Below, in pieces: positions 8,596 through 17,256 of a stretch of 64,000 bases of DNA. A model generated the notes under the pieces. It was not told where the DNA came from and made no database searches. It saw only the letters and a list, made by a program, of their open reading frames with translations. Every line of letters starts with the position of its first letter. Positions within the stretch are counted from its first letter, which is position 1. The translations under genes were made by a program, and so were the position numbers. The stretch lies in the NCBI GenBank assembly GCA_964410065.1, contig CAYPFO010000012.1, positions 1-64,000 on the forward strand. The letters run 5' to 3'. The DNA comes from Serpens sp964410065 (GTDB lineage: Bacteria; Pseudomonadota; Gammaproteobacteria; Pseudomonadales; Pseudomonadaceae).

Positions 8596-8737
8596 GTAGG
8601 GCGAATTTATTCGCCCGGCTCAGCGTCTTCCGACGACTGTGGGGATGCGACTGACTGGAGACCTGGAAAGCTATGGTGTCCGTCGCAACGCTCATGCAAT
8701 TTGAGCGTTTGTGGCAGGTAAATGAATTCGCCCCTAC
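8596..8737 (+). repeat. REPIN-like element, copy 2 (tandem to copy 1)
   Basis: About 142 bp with the same layout as copy 1: left arm GTAGGGCGAATTTATTCGCC (slightly decayed), core with the same 20-base string, and right arm ending AATGAATTCGCCCCTAC. Both copies continue ATCCGTAC after the right arm. Direct repetition with about 93 bp between suggests segmental duplication or two insertions in tandem. Confidence 0.83.
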
Positions 8738-8785
8738 ATCCGTACACCCCGACCAAGGCTGTAATAAAACATAAATGTCCCTGGT

Positions 8786-9289
8786 TTATTGTCCAGGGAC
8801 TCCAGTTTCAGGGGCCCCTGGTTCAGGCAGGACTGGGGAGTCCCCTCTTTTATTCCGTGGCAGGCTGATCACCAGCCGCCACCTGTGTGCCTCCTCGATG
8901 CCCTGCCATTGCGCAGGCAAAGGGCGGGTGGCCACCAGATAAACCAGCAGCCCCCGCGCCGAAGGCATTACCCGCCACTTCACGTCGCCACCAGCCAGGG
9001 ACAGCGCGCCCTGCTGCGCATCGCCCTGTGCCTGGATCAGCAAGGCATAAGCTCCTTCCACGTCCTGGGCCAGCACCTGGGCCTCGCGGTCAAACTGTAA
9101 CTCCAGGCCCTCCGCGGTGGTCTGCACCGCCAGCAACTGCACATCGCCAGGCGCCAGCAGCTTGCCGACCATCAGGCCGACCAGCAGTCCGCTTACCGCC
9201 AGGCCGAGCAGAAACAAGGGCCACACGCGCCGCCGAGGATCTGCCGGAGGAGTAGAATGCCGCCCGTCTTTGTGCTGAGAACCGCGCAT
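8786..9289 (-). CDS. Small inner-membrane-anchored protein, unknown function
   Basis: A 167-residue protein. A basic N-terminus (about 1-22, with RRR) is followed by one membrane segment (WPLFLLGLAVSGLLVGLMVG, about 23-42), then a periplasmic domain of about 100 residues with beta-rich character and a Pro/Gly-rich tail. The topology is N-in, C-out, a single-pass anchor. I do not recognise a characterised family; a gene of this kind sits divergently next to trmL in other Pseudomonas. Its ATG overlaps the trmL ATG on the other strand (CATG at 9287-9290), so each leader lies in the other's coding sequence, unless translation starts further in. Confidence 0.7.
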   Translation of the reverse strand: MRGSQHKDGRHSTPPADPRRRVWPLFLLGLAVSGLLVGLMVGKLLAPGDVQLLAVQTTAEGLELQFDREAQVLAQDVEGAYALLIQAQGDAQQGALSLAGGDVKWRVMPSARGLLVYLVATRPLPAQWQGIEEAHRWRLVISLPRNKRGDSPVLPEPGAPETGVPGQ

Positions 9290-9782
9290 GTTTCACGTCA
9301 TCCTTTTTCAACCGGAAATTCCGCCTAATACCGGCAACATTATCAGGCTGTGCGCCAACAGCGGCTGCCAGTTACACCTGATCGAACCGCTCGGCTTCGA
9401 ACTGGACGATAAGCGCCTGCGCCGTGCCGGGCTGGACTATCACGAATACGCGCCGCTCAAGCGTCACCCCGACCTGACCCATTGCCTGGACAGCCTCGGG
9501 CTGAGTCTCGGCGCGCCCATCAGTGCCGAAGCGCCCCGCCTGTTTGCCTTCACCACCAAGGGATCGCAACCCTATCACCAGGTGCACTACCGCGCCGGCG
9601 ATGCCTTTTTGTTCGGCCCGGAAAGCCGTGGCCTGCCCGCCGAAATTCGCGACGCCCTACCTGAGGCGCAGCGCCTGCGGCTGCCGATGCGCGAAGGCAA
9701 CCGCAGCCTCAACCTGTCCAATACCGTCGCCGTGGCCGTCTACGAGGCCTGGCGGCAATTGGATTTCGCGCAAGAGCAGTGA
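9288..9782 (+). CDS. trmL: tRNA (cytidine/uridine-34-2'-O)-methyltransferase TrmL
   Basis: A SPOUT-fold enzyme that 2'-O-methylates the wobble base of tRNA-Leu species with SAM. The 164-residue length is usual. SpoU motifs are present: N-terminal FQPEIPPNTGNIIRLCAN (motif 1), FGPESRGLP (motif 2) and the C-terminal knot LPMREGNRSLNLSNTVAVAVYEA (motif 3). The ribosome-binding site is poor. The start overlaps the divergent gene's start. A bidirectional terminator separates it from convergent secB. Confidence 0.95.
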   Translation: MFHVILFQPEIPPNTGNIIRLCANSGCQLHLIEPLGFELDDKRLRRAGLDYHEYAPLKRHPDLTHCLDSLGLSLGAPISAEAPRLFAFTTKGSQPYHQVHYRAGDAFLFGPESRGLPAEIRDALPEAQRLRLPMREGNRSLNLSNTVAVAVYEAWRQLDFAQEQ

Positions 9783-9804
9783 TCGCCGCTCGCTCCGCCA
9801 AACC

Positions 9805-9832
9805 AAAAAAAAGCGCCCGAGGGCGCTTTTTG
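9805..9832. terminator. Bidirectional terminator between trmL and secB
   Basis: AGCGCCC-GA-GGGCGCT stem (9812-9827) flanked by an A-run on the left and a T-run on the right, placed between convergent trmL and secB, so it can stop transcription from both sides. Confidence 0.9.
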
Positions 9833-9853
9833 CATCTTGCCGCAGCCTGAAAC

Positions 9854-10339
9854 TTACTGCTGCGTGGCTGTCTGGGCCTCGGCATTGATGCGTTGCAGCT
9901 CTTGGGCGTACAGAGCATCAAAGTTCACCGGCGCCAGCATCAGGGCCGGGAACGAGCCACGCGTTACCAGGCTGTCCAGCGCTTCGCGGGCATAGGGGAA
10001 CAGAATGTTCGGGCAGAACGCGCCGAGCGTGTGACTCATGGACGCGGCATCCAGGCCCTTGATCAGGAAGATGCCAGCCTGCTGCACTTCGGCAATGAAC
10101 GCCACTTCTTCGCCGGTCTTGACGGTTACCGAGAGAGTCAGCACCACTTCGTGGAAGTCGCCTTCCAGGCTCTTCTGCCGGGTGTTGAGGTCCAGTGCGA
10201 CATTCGGCGCCCATTCCTGACGGAAGATTTCCGGGCTTTTCGGCGCTTCGAAGGACAGGTCCTTCACATAGATGCGCTGCAGGGAAAACTGCGGGTTCTC
10301 GCCGTTCTGCGCGGCACCGTTGTTTGCTTGTTCAGTCAT
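9854..10339 (-). CDS. secB: Protein-export chaperone SecB
   Basis: A cytosolic tetrameric chaperone that keeps preproteins unfolded and delivers them to SecA. At 161 residues it has the usual length and family sequence (FSLQRIYVKDLSFEAPKSP near the N-terminus, LGAFCPNILFPYARE and APVNFDALY near the C-terminus). An acidic/Gln-rich N-terminal tail and Ala/Gln-rich C-terminal tail are typical. It is the last gene of a leftward cluster yibN-grxC-secB, an order conserved with E. coli; the gap to grxC is 30 bp. Confidence 0.97.
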   Translation of the reverse strand: MTEQANNGAAQNGENPQFSLQRIYVKDLSFEAPKSPEIFRQEWAPNVALDLNTRQKSLEGDFHEVVLTLSVTVKTGEEVAFIAEVQQAGIFLIKGLDAASMSHTLGAFCPNILFPYAREALDSLVTRGSFPALMLAPVNFDALYAQELQRINAEAQTATQQ

Positions 10340-10369
10340 GGCTGAGCCTTATTATCGTGCTTGTTGAAA

Positions 10370-10624
10370 TCAGCTCTGAAGCAGCGCGTCCAGCTTGCCA
10401 GCCCGCTCCAGAGCATACAGATCGTCGCAACCGCCTACGTGCCGCTCGCCGATCCAGATCTGCGGCACTGACGTTCGTCCCGCCTTGTCGCGCATTTCGG
10501 CACGCACAGCAGGCTGGCCGTCCACGGCGATTTCTTTATAGACCACGCCCTTGTGATCGAGGAGCTGCTTGGCACGGATGCAATAGGGGCACCAGGCAGA
10601 GGTATAGATCAGGACGTGGGCCAT
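10370..10624 (-). CDS. grxC: Glutaredoxin 3 (GrxC)
   Basis: An 84-residue dithiol glutaredoxin that reduces disulfides using glutathione. The redox motif CPYC is at residues 12-15, with the cis-Pro loop TSVPQIWIG and the GSH-binding GGCDDL near the C-terminus. Length and motifs fit GrxC. It lies 1 bp downstream of the yibN-like gene and upstream of secB, all on the minus strand, so it is very likely co-transcribed with both. Confidence 0.95.
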   Translation of the reverse strand: MAHVLIYTSAWCPYCIRAKQLLDHKGVVYKEIAVDGQPAVRAEMRDKAGRTSVPQIWIGERHVGGCDDLYALERAGKLDALLQS

Positions 10625-10625
10625 A

Positions 10626-11039
10626 TCACTTCACCACTGGGAGATTGTCACCGCGCCAACTGGCCAGGCCGCCGGACAGCTTGGCAGCGGTATAGCCTGC
10701 CTTCTGCAGCTCACGGCACACCGTGCCGGAATGTTGGCCCATGGCGTCGACGACGATAATGGTCTTGGCTTTATGTTTGTCCAGCTCGCCCATTCGCGCA
10801 GCCAGTTTTTCGTAGGGCATGTGCAGTGCATCGACGATATGCCCGGCGTCGAAATCCTTTTTCGCGCGCACGTCCAGCACGACGCCCTGCTCGCTGTTGA
10901 CCAGCGCGGTCAGCTCGCGGGTGCTCAGGCTGCGGCCGCCGCGGCTCAGTTCATTGAGCGCAAAGAGGACCACCAGGACGACGAAAATACCGCTCAATAC
11001 ATAGTGGTTAGAGACAAATTCAATCAGCGTGGCAAGCAT
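10626..11039 (-). CDS. yibN: Membrane-anchored rhodanese-like protein (YibN family)
   Basis: 137 residues: one N-terminal membrane segment (about 13-29, VLSGIFVVLVVLFALNE) then a rhodanese domain (about 38-135). The loop that normally holds the catalytic cysteine reads VVDAMGQHSG, with Asp where CX5R enzymes have Cys; a Cys occurs later (GTVCREL). It is therefore unlikely to be a conventional thiosulfate sulfurtransferase. E. coli YibN has a similarly altered loop and the same gene order (gpmI-yibN-grxC-secB). The neighbourhood links it to redox control or protein export. Divergent from gpmI. Confidence 0.85.
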   Translation of the reverse strand: MLATLIEFVSNHYVLSGIFVVLVVLFALNELSRGGRSLSTRELTALVNSEQGVVLDVRAKKDFDAGHIVDALHMPYEKLAARMGELDKHKAKTIIVVDAMGQHSGTVCRELQKAGYTAAKLSGGLASWRGDNLPVVK

Positions 11040-11185
11040 CTAGATGTTCCCGGACGGTAAAATGCCGGCAGTATACACAGGGCCCCGAGCCGGCGGCACC
11101 CTGACGAGCCGTGACGCATCGCTCGCCAGCGCTTAGAATCCCGGCCCTTTTCCATTGACCCCATCAAGCGGAACGAGTCGATCTT

Positions 11186-12721
11186 ATGCCTGCCACGCCC
11201 AAACCCCTGGTCCTGATGATTCTCGATGGCTTCGGTCACAGTGAAAGCCCCGACTACAACGCCATCCATGCGGCCAATACGCCGGTTTACGATCACCTGC
11301 TCGCCACCCAGCCCCACGGACTGATTTCCGGTTCGGGCATGGACGTCGGTCTGCCGGACGGTCAGATGGGCAACTCCGAAGTCGGCCACATGAACCTCGG
11401 CGCCGGACGCGTGGTGTACCAAGACTTTACCCGCGTCACCAAAGCTATTCGCGACGGCGAATTCTTTGCCAATGAGGCGATCAACGCGGCCGTGGACAAG
11501 GCCGTGGCTGCCGACAAGGCTGTGCACATCATGGGCCTGCTCTCCGATGGCGGCGTGCACAGTCATCAGGATCACCTGGTGGCCATGGTCGAATCGGCCG
11601 CTCGCCGTGGCGCCACGCACATCTATCTGCATGCCTTCCTCGATGGCCGCGACACGCCACCGAAAAGCGCCCAGCCGTCCATCGAGCTGCTTGAAGCCAC
11701 CTTTGCCAGGCTCGGCAAGGGCCGCATCGCCAGCTTGGTTGGCCGCTACTTCGCCATGGACCGTGACAACCGCTGGGACCGCGTCGAGCAGGCTTACAAC
11801 CTGATTGTTGAAGGCCAGGGCCAGTTCCACGCCACCACCGCCGTGGAAGGCCTGAACGCCGCCTATGCGCGCGAGGAGAGTGACGAATTCGTCAAGGCCA
11901 CCACCATCGGCGCCCCGGCACGGGTGGAAAACGGCGATGCGGTGATCTTCATGAACTTCCGCGCCGACCGCGCCCGCGAACTGACCCGCGCCTTCGTCGA
12001 GACCGACTTCACCGGCTTTCCCCGCGCACGCGTGCCGCAGCTGTCCTGCTTCGTCATGCTCACCCAGTACGCTGCCAGCATCGATGCGCCCAGCGCCTTC
12101 AAACCGGAGCCGCTGACCAACGTGCTCGGCGAATACCTGGCCAACAACGGCAAGACCCAGCTGCGCATCGCCGAAACCGAGAAGTACGCTCACGTCACCT
12201 TCTTCTTTTCCGGCGGCCGCGAAGAACCCTTCATCGGCGAAGAACGCATTTTGATCCCGTCACCGAACGTTGCCACCTACGACCTGCAGCCGCAGATGAG
12301 CGCGCCGGAAGTCACCGACCGTATCGTCGAGGCCATCGAGCAGCAGCGCTATGACGTGATCATCGTCAACTACGCCAACGGCGACATGGTGGGCCACACC
12401 GGTGTGTTCGACGCCGCAGTCCAGGCCGTGGAATGCCTGGATGCCTGCATGGGCCGTATCGTCACCGCGCTGGACAAAGTGGGCGGCGAAGCGTTGATCA
12501 CCGCCGACCACGGCAACGTCGAGCAAATGGAAGACGTCGTCACCGGTCAGGCGCACACCGCGCATACGTGCGAGCCAGTGCCGTTCATTTATGTCGGCAA
12601 GCGCAACCTGAGCATTCGCGAAGGCGGCGTGCTGGCCGATGTCGCGCCGACCATGCTGAAACTGCTGGGCCTGCCGCAACCCGAAGAAATGACCGGCACC
12701 AGCATCGTCGAGCTGCACTGA
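11186..12721 (+). CDS. gpmI: 2,3-bisphosphoglycerate-independent phosphoglycerate mutase
   Basis: It interconverts 3- and 2-phosphoglycerate in glycolysis and gluconeogenesis with two Mn ions. The 511-residue length is typical. It shows the alkaline-phosphatase-superfamily metal motif MILDGFG near the N-terminus, the nucleophile Ser64 in QMGNSEVGH, the phosphate loop FLDGRDTPP, and the C-terminal metal motif TADHGNVEQM. A 146-bp divergent gap separates it from yibN. Confidence 0.97.
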   Translation: MPATPKPLVLMILDGFGHSESPDYNAIHAANTPVYDHLLATQPHGLISGSGMDVGLPDGQMGNSEVGHMNLGAGRVVYQDFTRVTKAIRDGEFFANEAINAAVDKAVAADKAVHIMGLLSDGGVHSHQDHLVAMVESAARRGATHIYLHAFLDGRDTPPKSAQPSIELLEATFARLGKGRIASLVGRYFAMDRDNRWDRVEQAYNLIVEGQGQFHATTAVEGLNAAYAREESDEFVKATTIGAPARVENGDAVIFMNFRADRARELTRAFVETDFTGFPRARVPQLSCFVMLTQYAASIDAPSAFKPEPLTNVLGEYLANNGKTQLRIAETEKYAHVTFFFSGGREEPFIGEERILIPSPNVATYDLQPQMSAPEVTDRIVEAIEQQRYDVIIVNYANGDMVGHTGVFDAAVQAVECLDACMGRIVTALDKVGGEALITADHGNVEQMEDVVTGQAHTAHTCEPVPFIYVGKRNLSIREGGVLADVAPTMLKLLGLPQPEEMTGTSIVELH

Positions 12722-12935
12722 TCAATTATTAAAAACCACCTGCTAAGCTGCATCGCCAGGGACGAACGGAATCGTCCCCCGCGGCATGCACCCTGCCCAT
12801 GATTGGCGTCATCCGTAGCCGTACGCGGGAAACCGACCCTGCCAACCATCCGACAGTCTGCCGCCTGGCCTGCAGCTCGCCGCTGCTTTTTTGGGCATAC
12901 TTGCCCAGTCTTTTGTTCCAGGTGCCGTCCGCCCC

Positions 12936-14189
12936 ATGTTTCGAGCCCTTGCCCTTATTCTGCTGAGCTGCCTGCTCGTCCCGGCCTATGCCGATCAGAA
13001 AGTGCAGACCCAGCAACAACTCGAAGCGGCCCGCAAAGACGTGGCCGAACTGAAAAAAATGCTGGAGAAGCTGCAACAGGAGAAATCCGGCGTACAGCAA
13101 CAGCTGCGCTCCACCGAGCAGGAGATGGGCGAGCTGGAAAAACAGGTTCGCGAGCTGCAACAGCAGCAGAATCAAAGCGAGGCGCAGCTCATGCAACTCG
13201 ATCAGCAGAAAAAAAAACTCCAGCAATCACGCGTTGAGCAACAACGGTTGATCGGTATTCAGGCGCGCGCCGCGTACCAGAGCGGGCGCGGCGAATACCT
13301 CAAATTGCTGCTCAACCAGCAGAACCCCGCCGCCTTTTCTCGTGTCCAGACTTACTACAGCTACTTGAACCAGGCGCGCCTGGAGCAGCTGCAGGGGTTC
13401 AACGACACGCTCATGCAACTGCACCAGGTCGAAACCGACCTGGACGCCCAGCAGCAGCAACTGGCGAAGCAAAAGCAGGCTGTGGCCGAACGCCAAGCGC
13501 GCCTTGGCGATGTGCGCAAGGATCGCCAACAGGCATTGGCCAAACTGAACCAGGACGCATCCAGCCGCAGCCAGAAACTCAAGGATCGCCAGCAAGATCA
13601 GGCCGAGCTGCAAAACGTCCTCAAAACCATCGAAGCCACCCTCGCCCGCCAGGCTCGCGAAGCCGAACAGGCCCGTCAGCAAGCCTTGGCCGAACAACGC
13701 CGCCAGCGCGAGCAGCAGCGCGCCAAGGGCGCGCCGGTCAGCGGCGAGGCATTGGTTTCCAGCAGCGGCTTCACGTTTGGCGGTCCCTTCGCCGAGGCGC
13801 GGGGTAAACTGCCCTGGCCGGTGGATGGTCGGCTGCTGGCCCGCTATGGTGCCCAGCGTGGCGAAGACGCGCGCAGTACGTGGGATGGCGTCTTGATCGG
13901 CAGTCGTGCCGGCCAGCCGGTGCGCGCCGTGCATGGTGGCCGGGTGGTGTTTGCCGACTGGTTACGGGGTGCCGGCATGCTGGTCATTCTCGATCACGGC
14001 GGTGGTTACCTCAGCCTCTACGGGCATAACCAAAGCCTGCTCAAGACGGCCGGTGATATCGTCAAAGCCGGTGATACCATTGCCACGGTTGGCACCAGCG
14101 GCGGCCAGGAAATTCCGGCGCTGTATTTTGCCATTCGTCAGCAGGGTCGCCCCAGTGATCCCGCACAATGGTGCCGTGCGCAGGGTTAG
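12936..14189 (+). CDS. envC: Murein hydrolase activator, EnvC-like
   Basis: A 417-residue periplasmic protein: signal peptide (MFRALALILLSCLLVPAYA), a long Gln/Glu/Lys-rich coiled coil (about 20-260), and a C-terminal LytM/M23 domain (about 290-415). In E. coli EnvC the LytM domain is enzymatically dead and activates amidases AmiA/AmiB at the septum. Here the M23 metal motif (HxxxD then HxH) is not evident (VLIGSRAGQPVRAVHGGRV, LYGHNQSLL), in keeping with an activator. The start is chosen at the ATG giving the signal peptide; the frame extends 15 codons upstream. It sits with ctpA and yibQ downstream of gpmI, as is common. Confidence 0.92.
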   Translation: MFRALALILLSCLLVPAYADQKVQTQQQLEAARKDVAELKKMLEKLQQEKSGVQQQLRSTEQEMGELEKQVRELQQQQNQSEAQLMQLDQQKKKLQQSRVEQQRLIGIQARAAYQSGRGEYLKLLLNQQNPAAFSRVQTYYSYLNQARLEQLQGFNDTLMQLHQVETDLDAQQQQLAKQKQAVAERQARLGDVRKDRQQALAKLNQDASSRSQKLKDRQQDQAELQNVLKTIEATLARQAREAEQARQQALAEQRRQREQQRAKGAPVSGEALVSSSGFTFGGPFAEARGKLPWPVDGRLLARYGAQRGEDARSTWDGVLIGSRAGQPVRAVHGGRVVFADWLRGAGMLVILDHGGGYLSLYGHNQSLLKTAGDIVKAGDTIATVGTSGGQEIPALYFAIRQQGRPSDPAQWCRAQG

Positions 14190-14219
14190 CGCGCCTTTTC
14201 ATTATTCCTGGAGTTCAAC

Positions 14220-15542
14220 ATGCCGCACCTGCGCCCTTTCGTTATCGCCCTCTCGCGCGGACTGACGCTATGCCTGACGCTGGCCTTCAGTCACGCCTGG
14301 GCGCAGCAGCCCGCAGCCAGCGGCGAGCGGGTCGCCTTGCCCCAGGCGCCGTTGCCGCTGGAGGATCTACGCACCTTTGCCGAGGTGTTCGACCGCATCA
14401 AGGCGGCCTATGTCGAGCCGGTGGATGACAAGACACTGCTGGAAAACGCCATCAAGGGCATGCTCAGCAACCTCGATCCGCACTCGGCCTACCTCGATCC
14501 CCTGGCGTTCCAGGAGCTGCAGGAAAGCACCAGCGGTGAATTCGGCGGCCTGGGCATTGAAGTCGGCATGGAAGACGGCCTGATTCGCGTGGTCTCGCCC
14601 ATTGACGACACCCCGGCGGCCAAGGCCGGCATCGAAGCAGGCGATCTGATAATCATGATCGACGGCCAGCCCACCAAGGGCCTGTCGATGCAGGAAGCGG
14701 TAGAAAAGATGCGCGGCAAGGCGGGGTCGAAAATCACTCTGACCCTGGTGCGTGACAACGGCAAACCCTTCGAGGTGCAGCTGACCCGCGCCGTGATCAA
14801 GGTACAGAGCGTACGCTCGCAGATGCTGGAAAGCGGTTACGGCTACCTGCGCATCACCCAGTTCCAGGTCAACACCGGCAGCGAAGTCGGCGAGGCGCTG
14901 GCCAAACTGCGCAAAACCAATGGCGGCAAGCTGGATGGCCTGGTGCTGGACCTGCGCAACAACCCCGGCGGCGTCTTGCAGGCGGCCGTGGAAGTGTCCG
15001 ATCACTTCATGACCAAAGGCCTGATCGTCTACACCGAAGGCCGTATCGCCAATTCCGAGTTGCGCTTTTCTGCCAATACCGCCGACGCCAGCGAAGGCGT
15101 ACCGCTGGTGGTACTGATCAATGGCGGTAGCGCCTCGGCCGCCGAAATCGTCGCCGGCGCCCTGCAGGACAGCAAGCGCGCCGTGGTCATGGGCACCGAC
15201 AGCTTCGGCAAGGGTTCGGTGCAGACTGTCCTGCCGCTCAACAATGACCGCGCCTTAAAGCTGACCACCGCTCTGTACTACACGCCCAATGGCCGCTCAA
15301 TCCAGGCCCAGGGCATCGTTCCGGACATCGAAGTGCGCCGCGCCCGACTGACCCGCGACAGCAATGACAACGAAAACTTCAAGGAAGCCGATCTGCTCGG
15401 CCATCTTGGCAACGGCAATGGCGGGACTGAAAAGCCCAGCAGCCAAAAAGCCCAAAACGAACCCCGTCTTCAGGATGACGACTACCAACTGAGCCAGGCG
15501 CTCAACCTGCTCAAAGGATTGAGCATTACCCGCGCTAAATGA
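14220..15542 (+). CDS. ctpA: Carboxy-terminal processing protease (S41, CtpA-like)
   Basis: A 440-residue periplasmic serine protease: signal peptide (about 1-30), N-terminal helical region, PDZ domain (GLGIEVGMEDGLIRVVSP and GDLIIMIDGQ, about 105-190), then the S41 catalytic domain. Catalytic Ser lies in INGGSASAAEIVAGAL and Lys in DSFGKGSVQT; the Ser/Lys dyad is intact. P. aeruginosa CtpA, with the lipoprotein LbcA, degrades cell-wall cross-link hydrolases, which fits the neighbouring envC gene. Its last bases overlap yibQ by 4 bp (ATGA). Confidence 0.95.
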   Translation: MPHLRPFVIALSRGLTLCLTLAFSHAWAQQPAASGERVALPQAPLPLEDLRTFAEVFDRIKAAYVEPVDDKTLLENAIKGMLSNLDPHSAYLDPLAFQELQESTSGEFGGLGIEVGMEDGLIRVVSPIDDTPAAKAGIEAGDLIIMIDGQPTKGLSMQEAVEKMRGKAGSKITLTLVRDNGKPFEVQLTRAVIKVQSVRSQMLESGYGYLRITQFQVNTGSEVGEALAKLRKTNGGKLDGLVLDLRNNPGGVLQAAVEVSDHFMTKGLIVYTEGRIANSELRFSANTADASEGVPLVVLINGGSASAAEIVAGALQDSKRAVVMGTDSFGKGSVQTVLPLNNDRALKLTTALYYTPNGRSIQAQGIVPDIEVRRARLTRDSNDNENFKEADLLGHLGNGNGGTEKPSSQKAQNEPRLQDDDYQLSQALNLLKGLSITRAK

Positions 15543-16360
15543 CCGTCGTGGTACCCGCCTTGATCGGCGCGTTTGGCGTGTTGCTGTCGCTCGGCTCGCT
15601 GGCCGCCGACAGCAGCCACACGCCCCGGCCGCGCCTGAGCCTCATCATCGATGATATTGGCAACCACCCGGAACGCGACCAGCGCGTGCTGGACCTGTCC
15701 GGCCCGGTGGCCCTGGCCGTGCTTCCGGACTCACTCCACGCTGACGAAGTCGCCCGTGCCGCCAGCCGCGCCGGCAAAACCGTCCTGCTGCACATGCCCA
15801 TGGCACCCGCCGATGGGCCCTACGCCTGGCGGCCCGGACGCCCGCAGGAAGAATTGCAGGCACGCCTGAAGGCTGCCCTGGCCCGCGTGCCCCATGCCCG
15901 CGGTCTGAATAACCACATGGGCAGCCAAATGACCGCCGACCCACAGGCCATGGCCTGGCTGATGCCCGAGCTGCAGCAACGCCACCTGTTCTTTGTCGAC
16001 AGCCGTACCAATGCCGCCACGGTGGCCGCCGCCGAAGCGCAACGCATCGGTTTGGCCAGCCTGTCGCGGGATGTGTTTCTCGATCACGACCAAAGCCTGC
16101 AGGCCGTCGCCCGCGAGTTCGAGCGCGCGGTAAAACTGGCCCGCCGGCAAGGCTCGGTGGTGCTGATCGGTCATCCCCATCTCAACACCCTGACCGTGCT
16201 GGAGCGCGAACTGCCGAATCTGGCCGAACAAGGTATCGACTGGATCGACGTGCCGGCGATGATTGCCCTGCGCGGCAACCAGGCGATGGCGGCCCATGGC
16301 AAAAACGGCGTGTATCGCACGCCTGCGCAACCCCAACCGGTGGTCAACACACTGCGTTGA
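15539..16360 (+). CDS. yibQ: Divergent polysaccharide deacetylase family protein (YibQ)
   Basis: 273 residues with an N-terminal signal peptide (about 1-22) and the divergent polysaccharide deacetylase domain: LSLIIDDIGNH at the start, LLHMPMAP, NNHMGSQMT and FVDSRT. These sit where NodB enzymes have metal-binding residues; HMPM and NNHMGS give candidate histidines. The substrate is unknown; its partners suggest a glycan or peptidoglycan role in the periplasm. The start ATG overlaps the ctpA stop. A bidirectional terminator follows. Confidence 0.9.
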   Translation: MTVVVPALIGAFGVLLSLGSLAADSSHTPRPRLSLIIDDIGNHPERDQRVLDLSGPVALAVLPDSLHADEVARAASRAGKTVLLHMPMAPADGPYAWRPGRPQEELQARLKAALARVPHARGLNNHMGSQMTADPQAMAWLMPELQQRHLFFVDSRTNAATVAAAEAQRIGLASLSRDVFLDHDQSLQAVAREFERAVKLARRQGSVVLIGHPHLNTLTVLERELPNLAEQGIDWIDVPAMIALRGNQAMAAHGKNGVYRTPAQPQPVVNTLR

Positions 16361-16410
16361 GCGGCCAACCCAGGTTGGTTAACAGCTTCGCGGCAAGGTC
16401 GCCCTCACTC

Positions 16411-16449
16411 AAAAAAAAAGCGGCCAAGGCTCAGCCTTGACCGCTTTTT
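16411..16449. terminator. Bidirectional terminator between yibQ and hisF
   Basis: Stem AGCGG(C)CAAGGC / GCCTTG(A)CCGCT with a TCA loop, A-run on the left and T-run on the right, between convergent yibQ and hisF. Confidence 0.9.
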
Positions 16450-16465
16450 CGTGACCTCAAAAAAC

Positions 16466-17236
16466 TTACCGCACGACGATGCCACGCGCGGCCAGGTAGG
16501 CCTTGGCTTCTGGCACGCTGTATTCGCCGAAGTGGAAGATGCTGGCCGCCAACACCGCATCGGCCTTGCCTTCGATGATGCCGTCAGCCAGGTGCTGCAG
16601 GTTACCCACGCCGCCCGAGGCGATCACCGGAATGCCCACGGTTTCGCTGATCGCGCGGGTCACACCCAGGTCGTAACCGCTCTTCACGCCGTCCTGGTCC
16701 ATGCTGGTCAGCAGGATTTCACCGGCGCCCAGGTCTTCCATCTTCTTGGCCCAGAGCACAGCATCCAGGCCCGTCGGCTTGCGTCCGCCATGGGTGAAGA
16801 TTTCCCAGCGCGGGGTTTCGCCCGGCTTGGAGACCTTCTTGGCGTCGATGGCGACGACGATGCACTGCGAGCCGAAGCGCTGTGCGGCTTCGCCGACGAA
16901 TTCCGGGTTGAACACTGCCGCGGTGTTGATCGACACCTTGTCCGCGCCGGCATTCAGCAGGTTGCGGATGTCCTGCACGGTGCGCACGCCGCCGCCCACG
17001 GTCAGCGGGATAAACACCTGGCTGGCCATGCGCTCGACGGTGTGCAGGGTGGTATCGCGGCCATCGACGCTGGCGGTGATGTCGAGAAAAGTAATCTCGT
17101 CGGCGCCCTGTTCGTTGTAACGACGGGCGATCTCCACCGGGTCGCCGGCATCGCGGATGTTCTCGAACTTGACGCCCTTCACCACGCGACCGTTGTCGAC
17201 GTCGAGGCAGGGGATGATGCGTTTGGCCAGTGCCAT
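16466..17236 (-). CDS. hisF: Imidazole glycerol phosphate synthase, cyclase subunit HisF
   Basis: With HisH it converts PRFAR and ammonia to imidazole glycerol phosphate and AICAR. The 256 residues match the family, as a (beta/alpha)8 barrel. The N-terminal MALAKRIIPCLDVDNGRVVKG carries the catalytic first Asp, and the second lies in VVAIDAKK. Start chosen at MALAKRI; the longer frame would add a non-homologous 28 residues containing repeat sequence. A tandem hairpin repeat separates it from hisA. Confidence 0.97.
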   Translation of the reverse strand: MALAKRIIPCLDVDNGRVVKGVKFENIRDAGDPVEIARRYNEQGADEITFLDITASVDGRDTTLHTVERMASQVFIPLTVGGGVRTVQDIRNLLNAGADKVSINTAAVFNPEFVGEAAQRFGSQCIVVAIDAKKVSKPGETPRWEIFTHGGRKPTGLDAVLWAKKMEDLGAGEILLTSMDQDGVKSGYDLGVTRAISETVGIPVIASGGVGNLQHLADGIIEGKADAVLAASIFHFGEYSVPEAKAYLAARGIVVR

Positions 17237-17256
17237 ATTGGTGCTCTCGCAATTCT

